Shown in pieces: positions 33,297-42,275 of a stretch of DNA of 44,143 bases. The notes under the pieces are model-generated. The model was not told the DNA's origin. It searched no databases and worked only from the letters and a program-made list of their open reading frames with translations. The first letter of the stretch is position 1, and every line of letters begins with the position of its first letter. A program made the position numbers and the translations under genes. The stretch is from Ferruginibacter sp. Its GTDB lineage: Bacteria; Bacteroidota; Bacteroidia; Chitinophagales; Chitinophagaceae. The stretch covers positions 1-44,143 of the forward strand of contig JACMPR010000384.1 of the NCBI GenBank assembly GCA_014377385.1, read 5' to 3'.

Positions 33297-33947
33297 ATGA
33301 AAAAAATACTGATGTTGTGCGTTTTTGCAACCTCATTTTTTGCCTCAGAAGCACAAACCCGAAAGTCAAAGACAAAAAAATCTAAGAAATCTGCTGTAAC
33401 CCGCCAGGCGGGCATACAGGCAAGGTTCGATAGCCTGCAAGCCAAACGTCAACACAACATCGATTCCACCCTTACTTACCAGTTCCGGTATGACTCGGTA
33501 AGGAAAGAGAACGAGCGTATGGCAGACGAAAAATTCCAGCAGGAGCAGATGGCCTGGAAGGAAAATAAGTACAGGGAATTGGATAGCAGCAACAAAACAC
33601 AATGGAGTGCATTGAGTAAAGATCATGAACACTGGCTTAATGTACAAAAAGAGAGAGATGCCGTGAATAAATCAGCAAACCTTTCGGCTTACCAGGACCG
33701 CCAGGTAAATTACATCAACCAGTCAAGTTTTGAAAAAGCAAAAAAAATAAACGCAGATACCTTAATGGATGATAAGCAGAAAAAAGATCAGCTTGTTAAA
33801 CTGAATGGAGAAAGAAGAGGCAGCATTAAAACAATTGTTGGAAAATCGAAAGAAAAAAAATTAGAGAAAGCACGTAAAGAAAAAAAAACGTCCTCTGATT
33901 TTGAGGCTCAATGGATCAACGAGCTTGATGGATATGTTAAGAGTTGA
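33297..33947 (+). CDS. Charged secreted protein of unknown function
   Basis: The ATG at 33297 gives 216 residues with a signal peptide (MKKILMLCVFATSFFASEAQ). The frame begins upstream at a TTG (33270), which would add nine residues before the leader. The mature protein is unusually rich in Lys, Glu, Asp, Gln and Ser, low in hydrophobic residues, and probably alpha-helical: RKSKTKKSKKSAV near the start, then QQEQMAWKENKYRELDSSNK, then KSKEKKLEKARKEKK near the end. It may be a coiled or disordered periplasmic protein. I recognise no family. It is divergent from the channel gene and ends with a hairpin. Confidence 0.7.
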   Translation: MKKILMLCVFATSFFASEAQTRKSKTKKSKKSAVTRQAGIQARFDSLQAKRQHNIDSTLTYQFRYDSVRKENERMADEKFQQEQMAWKENKYRELDSSNKTQWSALSKDHEHWLNVQKERDAVNKSANLSAYQDRQVNYINQSSFEKAKKINADTLMDDKQKKDQLVKLNGERRGSIKTIVGKSKEKKLEKARKEKKTSSDFEAQWINELDGYVKS

Positions 33948-33971
33948 TAAAAAATTATTACAATGGAACGG

Positions 33972-33998
33972 AACGGAACATATCTATGATGATCCGTT
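33972..33998 (+). terminator. Terminator-like hairpin after the charged secreted protein gene
   Basis: AACGGA (33972-33977) pairs with TCCGTT (33993-33998) around a 15-base loop and is followed by T-rich DNA (TTTTTATT). Just upstream is a triple GGAAC repeat (33965-33979). The stem is short. Confidence 0.45.
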
Positions 33999-34035
33999 TT
34001 TTTATTCTCATTAATGTCTCATCACAGTTCCTTGC

Positions 34036-34317
34036 TCACTTAATAACTACTTCCTTAACAGTCTTTTCACCCAGTGCCTCATTTACACGTTCAATGATTT
34101 TTTCTTTTTGGTATAGCAATTCATTTTTTAATGGAGCCACGGTGGAGGTGATAAAAAGTGTGTTCCCGATAATCTGAATTTTGTCTGTGTATTTGGCAAT
34201 TGTTTTTCCCATAATCTCTTCCCACAACGCTTCTATTTGCACAGCCTGGATACCATGTTTGAGGCGGCTATGTTTTAAAAACTGCTGCATGGCCTGTTGC
34301 AAAGAAAGTTCACTCAT
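34036..34317 (-). CDS. DUF721 family protein (DciA-like)
   Basis: A 93-residue protein with the DUF721 pattern: MSELSLQQAMQQFLKHSRLKHGIQAVQIEALWEEIMGKTIAKYTDKIQIIGNTLFITSTVAPLKNELLY in outline (LQQAMQQFLK helix, then the WEEIMGKTIAKYT segment, then VAPLKNELLYQKEKIIERVNEAL). DUF721 includes DciA, the loader of the replicative helicase in bacteria without DnaC. It lies 90 bp downstream of recF in the same direction, a linkage often seen in Bacteroidota. Cytoplasmic. A role in helicase loading is plausible but not shown here. Confidence 0.8.
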   Translation of the reverse strand: MSELSLQQAMQQFLKHSRLKHGIQAVQIEALWEEIMGKTIAKYTDKIQIIGNTLFITSTVAPLKNELLYQKEKIIERVNEALGEKTVKEVVIK

Positions 34318-34407
34318 CTAGTAAAGTTACAATTTTATATTAGCCACCCATCTAAACCCGGTTCATCTTTCGTTATTTCACCCTTTGATGTATTTTACTT
34401 ATTTACC

Positions 34408-35490
34408 TCACAATTCCACTATCTGGAATGCTACACCCAGTTTCTCAAAGGCCTCTTCCAGCCTTTCGCGGTGTGTATCGGTAATAAAAACTTTACCCTG
34501 GTTTTCATTGCATACCCAATGGAGCAATTGCTGCATCCTGCGATCATCCAGCTTTTCAAAAACATCATCCAGCAAAAGAAGCGGCGCAAATCCTTTGTTG
34601 AATTTTAATATTTCGAACTCAGCCAGTTTTAGGGCAAACAATAAACTTTTTCGCTGCCCCTGAGAAGCGATGTTTTTAAACACCTGCCCATTTAGTAAAA
34701 ATCCTATGTCATCTTTATGTATCCCGGCATTACTTCGTTGTACCAAAAGGTCTTTACTGCGGTACGCTTGCAGCAGGCTTTCAAAAGAATATGCATTCAG
34801 TTGGCTGATATATTCAAGTGAAACTGTTTCAGCATTGTTTGATATCTGTTTATAAAATTGCTGTACCAGCGGGATTAATTTCGTTAAGAATACCTTTCGT
34901 TTTGCATGTAAACTTTTGCCCGGTGAAATAAGTTGTTCGTCCAATATTTCGAGAACGGTTATTAAATCACCTTTACCATCCTCCATTTTTTTTAACAAGC
35001 TGTTGCGCTGTTGTAACACTTTGTTGTAAGTTATTAATTCCTGCAGGTAACCCGCATCCACCTGGCTTAAAACGGTGTCAACAAATCTTCGCCTGCCTTC
35101 ACTACTGCCTGTGATCAGTTCTATATCATCAGGTGCAATCATTACAGCGGGAAACAGCCCAATATGCTTTGAATATTTTTCGTATGGGATGTCATTCAGC
35201 GAAAATTCTTTTTTCACTGCGCCGCGATGAATGCAAATTACTTTTTGCAAGTCTCCCTGTCTTTCAAAAAGAGCCTCAAGCCGAAAACCCTCTTTTTCAA
35301 AATTTATATTCAATTGGTCCGTACTGGAAAAATAGCTTTTAGTAAAACAACAGTAGTAAATCGCGTCCAGCAAATTTGTCTTTCCCTTGCCATTTAAACC
35401 ACAAATTCCAACTACATTTTCGGGAAATTCAAATGAGGTGAAGTCGTAATTCTTAAAATGAGTGATGGTTATTTTATTGAGCCTGAGCAT
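34408..35490 (-). CDS. recF: DNA replication and repair protein RecF
   Basis: The 360-residue protein is of normal RecF length. It has the SMC-like ATPase motifs in order: Walker A GLNGKGKT (31-38), the ABC signature SQGQRKS (276-282), and Walker B LLLLDDVFEKLD (304-315). The LNKITITHFKNYD N-terminus and PDDIELITGSSEGRRRFVD segment are typical of RecF. It binds single/double-strand DNA junctions and, with RecO and RecR, loads RecA at gaps. The ATG at 35490 is preceded by a near-consensus -7 box and a perfect palindrome. It is followed by the DUF721 gene, and the two probably form one transcript. Confidence 0.96.
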   Translation of the reverse strand: MLRLNKITITHFKNYDFTSFEFPENVVGICGLNGKGKTNLLDAIYYCCFTKSYFSSTDQLNINFEKEGFRLEALFERQGDLQKVICIHRGAVKKEFSLNDIPYEKYSKHIGLFPAVMIAPDDIELITGSSEGRRRFVDTVLSQVDAGYLQELITYNKVLQQRNSLLKKMEDGKGDLITVLEILDEQLISPGKSLHAKRKVFLTKLIPLVQQFYKQISNNAETVSLEYISQLNAYSFESLLQAYRSKDLLVQRSNAGIHKDDIGFLLNGQVFKNIASQGQRKSLLFALKLAEFEILKFNKGFAPLLLLDDVFEKLDDRRMQQLLHWVCNENQGKVFITDTHRERLEEAFEKLGVAFQIVEL

Positions 35491-35498
35491 GCAGAATG

Positions 35499-35534
35499 CA
35501 AGATAAGAGAAGCTGGCATCTTTTTAAAAAGATG
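35499..35534 (-). promoter_or_regulatory. recF promoter region with an 18-bp perfect palindrome
   Basis: On the reverse strand TATCTTG (35505-35499) resembles TAnnTTTG with one T missing, about 9 bp before the ATG. CATCTTTTTAAAAAGATG (35517-35534) is a perfect palindrome 11 bp upstream, covering where the -33 box should lie. It could be an operator for recF or a fold-back in the divergent leader. Confidence 0.4.
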
Positions 35535-35625
35535 TCACTACCAAAAAGAATTAAGTGATTATTAAACTAATTTTATATTCCGGTGTTCCTGCTTTACGGC
35601 CTGGCACCTAAACCGGAAACAACTT

Positions 35626-37963
35626 ATGAAGGCAATATGGTTGATTATTTTTGTTCTGGCTACCCAACCATTCACGCGAGCTCAAAAATGTAAATTTTGA
35701 ATGGGCAAAACAATTCGGTGGACCAGTAAATGAATATGCCACCGCTATTAGGTTGAACGCTTCAGGAAAATTATGCGTTACGGGCTACTTCGAAGGCACA
35801 ACGGATTTTGACCCTGGCCCAGGAACTTTCTCCTTGACGGCTGCAGGGGTTTAAGATATTTTCATTTCCAGCATAGATACAGATGGAAGCTTATTATGGG
35901 CTAAAAGGATAGGTGGGCCCAATCTTGAAATTGCTTACGCTATTACAACCGATGCCTTTGGCAATATTTTTCTTACGGGCAGCTTTGCAGGCACGGCCGA
36001 TTTCGATCCGGGCACAGCTGTATATAGTCTAACCTCACTTGGTCTACAGGATATTTTCATAGCAAAGTTTGATGCTTTGGGAAACTTCATCTGGGCCCGG
36101 CAAATGAAAGGAAATTCCGGTGGTTCATTGGGGAATACAGAAGCTGTAGGTTATTCAATTGCGGTCGATGCCTCTGGTAATGTTTTTACAGCCGGTATTT
36201 TTAACGGTGGCACTGTTGATTTTGACCCTGGAGCTGCCGTGTACAACCTTACCACTTCTTTAAACCCTGCAGGTGGAGATGATGATATTTTTGTATCGAA
36301 ATTGAATGCCAACGGTAATTTTGTGGCTGCTGGTAAAATCGGTAGCGCTGGTTCAGGGGAAATTACAAATTCAATCGTATTGGATCCCGCAGGAAATGTT
36401 TACCTGGCAGGTTCATTTCCAAATACTGTTGATTTTGATCCGGGTTCTGCTGTTACCGAACTTACGGCGCTTCGTGCTGACAATTTCATTTGCAAATTAG
36501 ATGGAAATTTTAATTTCATCTGGGTAAAACACCTGAAAGGCAACAATGAATTCGCTTCTACTTGTGCCATAACACTTGATGCGGGGGGAAATATTATTAC
36601 CACCGGATTGTTTTATTCTACGGTCGATTTCGACCCTGGTCCCGCGACAAACACACTCGATTGTAACGCCGGTCACATTTTTATATTAAAGCTAAATCCA
36701 TCGGGTGATTTTCTATAGGCAAAGCCGGTGGGCAATAACCCTGCTATCTCTAATTTTGTTTCATCGGTTACGACCGATTCGCAAGGATATATATATTCAA
36801 CAGGCTACTTTCAACAAACCGTCGATTTTGATCCCGGTCCGGGCACTTATAATCTTACTTCCTCCATTTACCAGGATATGTATGTCTTAAAACTTTCCCC
36901 GCTGGGCAATTTTGCGTGGGCAAAAAAGATCGGCAGTTCCTCCTCCTTCGAAATCCCAAATGGAATTGCCGTTGATCCTTCATTAAATGTTTACACGACT
37001 GGTTATTTCACCGGCACTGCCGACTTTGACCCTGGCAATGCATCTTATAATATTGTTACCAAAGGGTTTTCGGATGTTTTTGTACATAAAATGTCTAACT
37101 GTATAAATGGCACTACCTCCACTATTACAACAGCGGCTTGCAGCAGCTACACTTTAAACGGTCAAACTTACACTACGGGCGGAACCTACACCCAGCAGCT
37201 TACCAGTGTTTCTGGTTGCGATAGTACCCTGGTACTTAGCCTTATCTTAAACAATACAACTGCTGGTTTCAGTGCAGTTTCCTGCAATAGCTACTTGTGG
37301 TTGGGCCAGGAATATTTTGCTTCCGGAACTTACCGCGACACCACAACCAACGCAGCAGGTTGCGACAGTATACTAACTCTTACTCTTGTTATAAATCCAA
37401 CTGTATCTACTTTTATGAATGCCTCTATTTGCGCCGGGCAAACGTATGGAAACCTTACAGTAAGCGGAATTTACCGGGATACATTGGTAAATGTAAATGG
37501 GTGCGACAGTATTGTAATTTTAGATTTAAAGAATAATGCGGCCTCTTTTTCTTTCGTAAACAGTACTATTTGCCCTGGCCAGGGTTACGAAGGGCACGAC
37601 TCAGCAGGAATTTATGTGGATACCCTGGTTGCTTCAAGCGGTTGCGATAGTATCCGAAAGCTGGATCTGAAAATAAAAAAAGATTGTACGAAATCCGGTA
37701 TACCCAACGCATTCACCCCTAACGGTGACAGGTTAAATGACCTGTTCAAACCCATTTTTGACAAGCCTGTTTATGATTATGAACTGGTGATATGTAACCG
37801 CTATGGTCAAAAAATATTCCATACAGAAAATTATATGCTGGGTTGGGATGGCAAAACCAAAAACAAAGACCAGCCGGCAGGGGCGTACATTTTTCAACTT
37901 CGCTACAAATTCGGCAGCGGCGCCCCAATTTTTAAAAGGGGTACAATAATATTATTGAGATAA
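35626..37963 (+). pseudogene. T9SS type B surface protein with beta-propeller-like repeats, broken
   Basis: Read as one gene from ATG 35626, the product would be about 778 residues: signal peptide (MKAIWLIIFVLATQPFTRAQ), then about eight repeats of roughly 50-65 residues with NVYxTGYFxGTxDFDPG and a later DIFIxKLxxxGNFxWAK, then four C-rich repeats (xCNSYxWxGxxYxxSGxYxDTxxxxxGCDS), then a gliding motility-associated (type B) T9SS sorting domain from IPNAFTPNGDRLNDLFKP. Three lesions break it: an A5 run at 35684-35688 with one base too many (QNVNFEWA expected), TAA at 35852-35854 where the next repeat has CAG (Gln), and TAG at 36716-36718 where TGG (Trp) is expected. Everything after the first lesion is in a single frame. 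It is probably a recent pseudogene; sequencing errors could explain the frameshift. Confidence 0.82.
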
Positions 37964-38082
37964 TGGACTTTTGAGCGGCAATCCAACAGGGTTGGCGTAC
38001 ATAAATCAGCGGCTCAAATCTAAGCGGCAGTCAGTAATTCCCAAACTATTAACAGCTGTGAATCATTGTAGCATTTCTCCCT

Positions 38083-38090
38083 TATCTTTG
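38083..38090 (+). promoter_or_regulatory. Putative -7 box of pdhA
   Basis: TATCTTTG fits TAnnTTTG exactly and ends 19 bp before the TTG start at 38110. No clear -33 TTTG at the usual distance. Confidence 0.45.
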
Positions 38091-38109
38091 CCGCCTAAAT
38101 TTTACGTTA

Positions 38110-39102
38110 TTGGCAACAAAGTTTTCCAAAGAAACTTACCTGTATTGGTACGAGTTAATGCTTCTTTTGCGCCGTTTTGAAGAAAAAACAGGTCAATTAT
38201 ACGGGATGCAGAAGATCAGGGGCTTTTGTCATTTGTACATTGGACAGGAAGCTGTGGCTGCCGGATGTATGACAGCCACGAATCCTGATGATAAATTTAT
38301 TACTGCTTACCGGGATCATGCCATTGCCATAGCGAAAGGAATATCTGCAAAATCCTGTATGGCAGAACTTTTTGGAAAGGCCACAGGCTGCAGTAAAGGC
38401 AAGGGTGGAAGCATGCACTTTTTTGGTTTGAAAGAAAATTTTTTCGGTGGTCATGGTATCGTAGGGGCACAGATAGGAACAGGCGCCGGCCTTGCGTTTG
38501 CGGAAAGATACCGGGGAACAACTAACGTAGTACTTTGCTTTTTTGGAGATGGCGCTGCCAGGCAGGGCATGTTACATGAGACCTTCAATATGGCGATGTT
38601 GTGGGACCTGCCCGTTGTTTTCATTTGCGAAAACAATCACTATGCCATGGGAACTTCCGTTGCAAGAACCAGCAAAACACTTGACATTTATAAAATGGCA
38701 GATGCCTACGAAATGCCCGCTGATACCGTGGATGGCATGAGCCCCGAAGCTGTGCACGATGCTATCCTTCGGGCTTCAAACAGAGCCAGGGAAAAAGGCG
38801 GTCCCACGCTCCTGGAAATAAAAACATACCGCTACAAGGGACACAGTATGAGCGACCCCCAAAAATACCGCACCAAAGAAGAACTTGAAGAATATAAATT
38901 AAAAGATCCGATTGAACACGTGTTGAAAGTTTTAAAAGATCAGTACAAACTCAAAGATGAAGAGGTTGAAGCAATTAACGAAAGAGTAAGATTAGAAGTT
39001 GAGGAGAGTGTAACATTTGCAGAGGAAAGCCCCTGGCCGGATGATAATGAATTGTTGAAAGACGTTTATATCCAGGAAGATTATCCTTTCATTACAGATT
39101 AA
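38110..39102 (+). CDS. pdhA: Pyruvate dehydrogenase E1 component, alpha subunit
   Basis: The 330-residue protein is the alpha chain of the thiamine diphosphate-dependent E1 enzyme that decarboxylates pyruvate for acetyl-CoA synthesis. Features: RRFEEKTGQLYGMQKIRGFCHLYIGQEA (21-48, typical N-terminal region), GDGAARQGMLHETFNMA ending in ENNHYAM (146-180, TPP/Mg-binding motif), and KTYRYKGHSMSDP (C-terminal, including the phosphorylation-loop-like segment). The only good start is TTG at 38110 (MATKFSKETY), as no in-frame ATG precedes the conserved N-terminus. The beta subunit gene is not adjacent; it must lie elsewhere. A TPR gene and ribH follow. Confidence 0.94.
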   Translation: MATKFSKETYLYWYELMLLLRRFEEKTGQLYGMQKIRGFCHLYIGQEAVAAGCMTATNPDDKFITAYRDHAIAIAKGISAKSCMAELFGKATGCSKGKGGSMHFFGLKENFFGGHGIVGAQIGTGAGLAFAERYRGTTNVVLCFFGDGAARQGMLHETFNMAMLWDLPVVFICENNHYAMGTSVARTSKTLDIYKMADAYEMPADTVDGMSPEAVHDAILRASNRAREKGGPTLLEIKTYRYKGHSMSDPQKYRTKEELEEYKLKDPIEHVLKVLKDQYKLKDEEVEAINERVRLEVEESVTFAEESPWPDDNELLKDVYIQEDYPFITD

Positions 39103-39191
39103 TAAAAAGACAAGTATTATAAATTAACCACCACCAGCTTACGATGGGTAATCTTACACTAATAATTTTAAATTCATAACCAACACTAAAG

Positions 39192-39932
39192 ATGGCAGAC
39201 ACTAAAGAAACAACAACCACCGTAATCGGCCCCGAAAATAATGAAGCCTTGGTAAAGGCAAGAAGTTTTTGGGATAAATACAGCAAACCGATTATTTATG
39301 CAGGTAGTGCGGTTATCCTGGTTATTGCAGGATGGTTAGGGTATCAGAATTTTATCAAAATACCCAAGGAAAAAGAAGCCAATGCACAGATATTTCCGGC
39401 AGAAGCAATCTTTGACAAAATGGCGACTACTGAGTTTAATAAAGATTCAGTTAACATAGCACTCAATGGCGGTTCGGTAGAAGGCAGAAAGGTAACCGGC
39501 CTGTTAAAACTGATCAGTAAATATGATGGAACGCCTGCCGCCAACAGGGCCAAGTACATGGTAGGAGCCAGTTATCTCCAACTTAAAGAATTTGACAAGG
39601 CGATAAAATATTTGAAAGATTTTGACGGAAACGGCGCCGGCCAGGTAGAAAGTGCAGCATACCTAATGTTGGGACATGCATATTCTGAACAAAAGAAAAC
39701 AGAGGACGCACTGAGCTATTACAAAAAGGCAGCGGATGTAAATGCCAGGGACGAATCACTTTCTCCCAATGCCTTGTTGATCGCAGCTTCTTATGCAAAT
39801 GAAATCGGGAAATCAAAAGATGCGATTGAACTTTACAGGAAATTAAAAGATAAATATCCTACCAGCGCCTCTGTTACGAACGGAGAAGTAGATAAGCAAC
39901 TTGCCAAACTGGGAGAAATGAACAATCAGTAG
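39192..39932 (+). CDS. Membrane-anchored TPR protein
   Basis: The 246-residue protein has a cytoplasmic N-terminal stretch (1-32), one membrane helix (about 33-53, PIIYAGSAVILVIAGWLGY) and a periplasmic-side TPR region (about 110-230) with repeats such as ANRAKYMVGASYLQLKEFDKAIKYLKDF and ESAAYLMLGHAYSEQKKTEDALSYYKKA. This resembles the YfgM/tetratricopeptide family, which helps with envelope protein folding in other bacteria. It lies 90 bp after pdhA and 26 bp before ribH, and may be cotranscribed with the latter. No catalytic motif; the partner is unknown. Confidence 0.85.
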   Translation: MADTKETTTTVIGPENNEALVKARSFWDKYSKPIIYAGSAVILVIAGWLGYQNFIKIPKEKEANAQIFPAEAIFDKMATTEFNKDSVNIALNGGSVEGRKVTGLLKLISKYDGTPAANRAKYMVGASYLQLKEFDKAIKYLKDFDGNGAGQVESAAYLMLGHAYSEQKKTEDALSYYKKAADVNARDESLSPNALLIAASYANEIGKSKDAIELYRKLKDKYPTSASVTNGEVDKQLAKLGEMNNQ

Positions 39933-39957
39933 ACTTGAATGATTTAAGTGAAAATTT

Positions 39958-40473
39958 ATGACCATAGGTTCACCTGCTATTACAGATACTACGGGCATCT
40001 TGTTATCTAAGAATGCCTGTGTTGTTATTGTGCGTACCGAATGGAATGCAGCTATTATTGATTTGTTGGAAGAAGGCTGCAGGGAAGTTCTGGAACAACA
40101 CAACATTCACTATAAGGTCATTAATGTGCCGGGGGCCTTTGAAATACCCTTTTGTATAAAAAGTTATTGGGACAATCACAAGTACAAAGATGACAAACCT
40201 CACGCGTTTATAGCATTGGGTTGCGTGCTTCGCGGAGATACGCCTCACTTTGAATATGTTTGCAAAGCTGTAACCGACGGTATTGTACAGCTAAACCTGT
40301 TGCTTCCGGTGCCGGTTATTTTTGGAATCCTTACTGTGGACAATCAATCCCAGGCTGACGGAAGAACCGGCGGCAAGCACGGTCATAAAGGAAAAGAAGC
40401 TGCGTCAACTGCCATTAAAATGATAGCGTTAACCCAATCTTTTAAACAGAATCAACCTAACGGGCATGAGTAG
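39958..40473 (+). CDS. ribH: 6,7-dimethyl-8-ribityllumazine synthase
   Basis: The 171-residue protein makes the lumazine precursor of riboflavin from 3,4-dihydroxybutanone phosphate and the pyrimidine from RibD. Family motifs are present: VVIVRTEWN (22-30, substrate-binding loop), VPGAFEIPF (57-65), LGCVLRGDTPHFEYV with the catalytic H97 and R92 (88-101), and GILTVDNQSQADGR (near 130-142). The C-terminal GGKHGHKGKEAA is the expected tail segment. Lumazine synthase assembles into pentamers or capsids. It stands 26 bp after the TPR gene; other rib genes are not in the window. Confidence 0.95.
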   Translation: MTIGSPAITDTTGILLSKNACVVIVRTEWNAAIIDLLEEGCREVLEQHNIHYKVINVPGAFEIPFCIKSYWDNHKYKDDKPHAFIALGCVLRGDTPHFEYVCKAVTDGIVQLNLLLPVPVIFGILTVDNQSQADGRTGGKHGHKGKEAASTAIKMIALTQSFKQNQPNGHE

Positions 40474-40534
40474 ATGCCATCATTACTTGTAAACCTGTCA
40501 ATATTTACCATACGTTTTCAACGGCTGTCACTGC

Positions 40535-41257
40535 ATGAAAGTTCAATTATTTATACCATGTTTTGTAGATCAATTGTATCCACAGACCGCATTCAACATG
40601 GTAAAAATTCTTGAGAAGGCTTCCTGCGAAGTTGCGTACAATGCCAACCAGACGTGCTGCGGTCAACCCGCCTTCAATGCCGGTTTCTGGGATGAGGCCC
40701 GCACGGTAGCAAAAAAGTTTGTAAAGGATTTTGATACCGTCGACTACATCGTAGCGCCCAGTGCAAGTTGTGTCGGTTTTATAAGAAACTATTATCCCAA
40801 ACTATTTGAAAACGATACTTCACACAATGAAGTGCAACAGCTCGGAAAAAGGGTTTTTGAATTCACGGAGTTTTTGACGGATATTTTGAAAATCTATAAT
40901 TACGGTGCCGTGTTCAATGCACAGGCTACTTACCATGACAGTTGTGCCGCATTGCGGGAATGCCATATCAAAGAGGGTCCAAGAAAATTGCTGAGTTTTG
41001 TAAAAGGCCTGGAGCTGCTTGAGATGGATGACAATGAAACGTGCTGCGGATTTGGTGGAACTTTTTCGGTAAAATTTGAATCAATTTCTGTTGGTATGGC
41101 TGATCAAAAAACCAGGAACGCATTGGCTACAGGTGCCGAATACATAATCTCCACGGATCTAAGTTGCCTCATGCAACTGCAGGGTTATATAAGTAAACAA
41201 AAAATCCCTCTAAAAACAATGCATATTGCAGATGTACTTGCGCAGGGTTGGGAGTGA
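40535..41257 (+). CDS. Iron-sulfur (CCG-domain) protein, LutA/LldE-type
   Basis: The 240-residue protein has two CCG domains, the mark of the LutA/LldE/GlpC-type (Fe-S)-binding subunits: NQTCCGQPAFNAG (C41-C42) and NETCCGFGGTFS (C170-C171), each accompanied by a further cysteine upstream or downstream (C79 in SASCVGF and C137 in HDSCAAL). In the LutABC lactate-oxidising system, LutA is such a two-CCG protein. LutB and LutC are not found here, so the partner may lie elsewhere or the function may differ. Cytoplasmic, no leader. The following 260 bp up to HupE hold no gene I can support. Confidence 0.9.
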   Translation: MKVQLFIPCFVDQLYPQTAFNMVKILEKASCEVAYNANQTCCGQPAFNAGFWDEARTVAKKFVKDFDTVDYIVAPSASCVGFIRNYYPKLFENDTSHNEVQQLGKRVFEFTEFLTDILKIYNYGAVFNAQATYHDSCAALRECHIKEGPRKLLSFVKGLELLEMDDNETCCGFGGTFSVKFESISVGMADQKTRNALATGAEYIISTDLSCLMQLQGYISKQKIPLKTMHIADVLAQGWE

Positions 41258-41520
41258 TGTGTATAGAATACAATCGAACATTTTTGCTTGATTCGGCAGC
41301 AATTCAAAAGCTCACCAGGGTTTTAAACTTAATTGCCAATATTCAACCAGAGATATCCAATCTTCAAACTTGCACCAATGACTATTAAAAAAACAGCGGC
41401 CATTTAATTTACCTCACGACACCTGCGATCCTGAAATTGAAAACCATTACGTACATGTTTACTCATTTACCTGCGACCCCTAATGTTCAGCAACATTCGT
41501 GTAGACAGAGCTGTTGTTCC

Positions 41521-42210
41521 TTACTGAAAAAAAACTCTTTGTACTGTCCAGTATGCTGCAATGATCGCTATCACCACTGATAAGGGAATAACGATCCGGT
41601 TACGGTAATATGGCTTTTGTCCGAACCATTTTCCAAAAAGAAAATAAGCAGATAGTATTACTGCCAATTGTCCAAGTTCCACACCTACGTTAAACATGAT
41701 CAGTGAAGTGAGGTAAGCATTCCTCGGTAAACCCAACTCGCCAAGCGCACTCGCAAAACCCATTCCGTGGACCAGGCCAAATAGAAAAACGACGCCAATC
41801 CTGGATTTTTTTAAACCCGGGTAAAAAACATTTTCCATCGCCACATATAAAATAGAAATCGCAATAATTGGCTCCACTATTTTTGGGGATGGCGTAATAA
41901 CCTGGTACATCGCCAATCCCAGCGTTACGGAATGTGCGATGGTAAATGCCGTTGCCTGGTAGAGTACAGGTTTTAACCTGGGACTGAGCAGAAATAAACT
42001 CAGCACAAAAAGAATGTGATCGAATCCTAAGGGCAGGATATGCGTGAATCCTAACTGCAGGTATAAAAATGCAGCATCTGATTTTGACATTTTTTCCAGT
42101 TCCCCGGTTACGTCATGCGCCCACAACGTATTGGTTGCCAAAAAAAGTAAAATAAAGAAACCAATAACTTTTCGAAGATAACTGCGGTTATGCAAAGTAG
42201 TTATGTGCAT
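41521..42210 (-). CDS. HupE/UreJ family membrane protein
   Basis: Taken from ATG 42210 (the frame can start at 42237), the protein has about 229 residues. It has a leader-like helix ending NTLWAHD, a short periplasmic stretch, then about six helices with the family histidines GFTHILPLGFDHILFVLSLFLLS and AHSVTLGLAMYQV, and VHGMGFASALGELGL. HupE/UreJ proteins are thought to be nickel or cobalt permeases or metallochaperones in the inner membrane. It is directly downstream of a TonB-dependent receptor (now a pseudogene), matching a common Bacteroidota receptor-plus-HupE arrangement that suggests metal uptake. The HupE protein itself looks intact. Confidence 0.88.
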   Translation of the reverse strand: MHITTLHNRSYLRKVIGFFILLFLATNTLWAHDVTGELEKMSKSDAAFLYLQLGFTHILPLGFDHILFVLSLFLLSPRLKPVLYQATAFTIAHSVTLGLAMYQVITPSPKIVEPIIAISILYVAMENVFYPGLKKSRIGVVFLFGLVHGMGFASALGELGLPRNAYLTSLIMFNVGVELGQLAVILSAYFLFGKWFGQKPYYRNRIVIPLSVVIAIIAAYWTVQRVFFQ

Positions 42211-42275
42211 GAGTTTTATTTTAATGGGGGCGGCCACTTTTAATTCTACCGCAGATTTGTAAGCTTTAAATTAGG

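Noticed and set aside
35684-35688. Programmed frameshift in the A5 run
   Set aside because: The run is short, lies right after the signal peptide, and the two later stops would still end the product.
35852-36718. Possible recoding of TAA/TAG in the repeat protein
   Set aside because: The two stops are different codons, both explained by single transitions from Gln and Trp codons, and neighbouring genes use TAA and TAG as normal stops.
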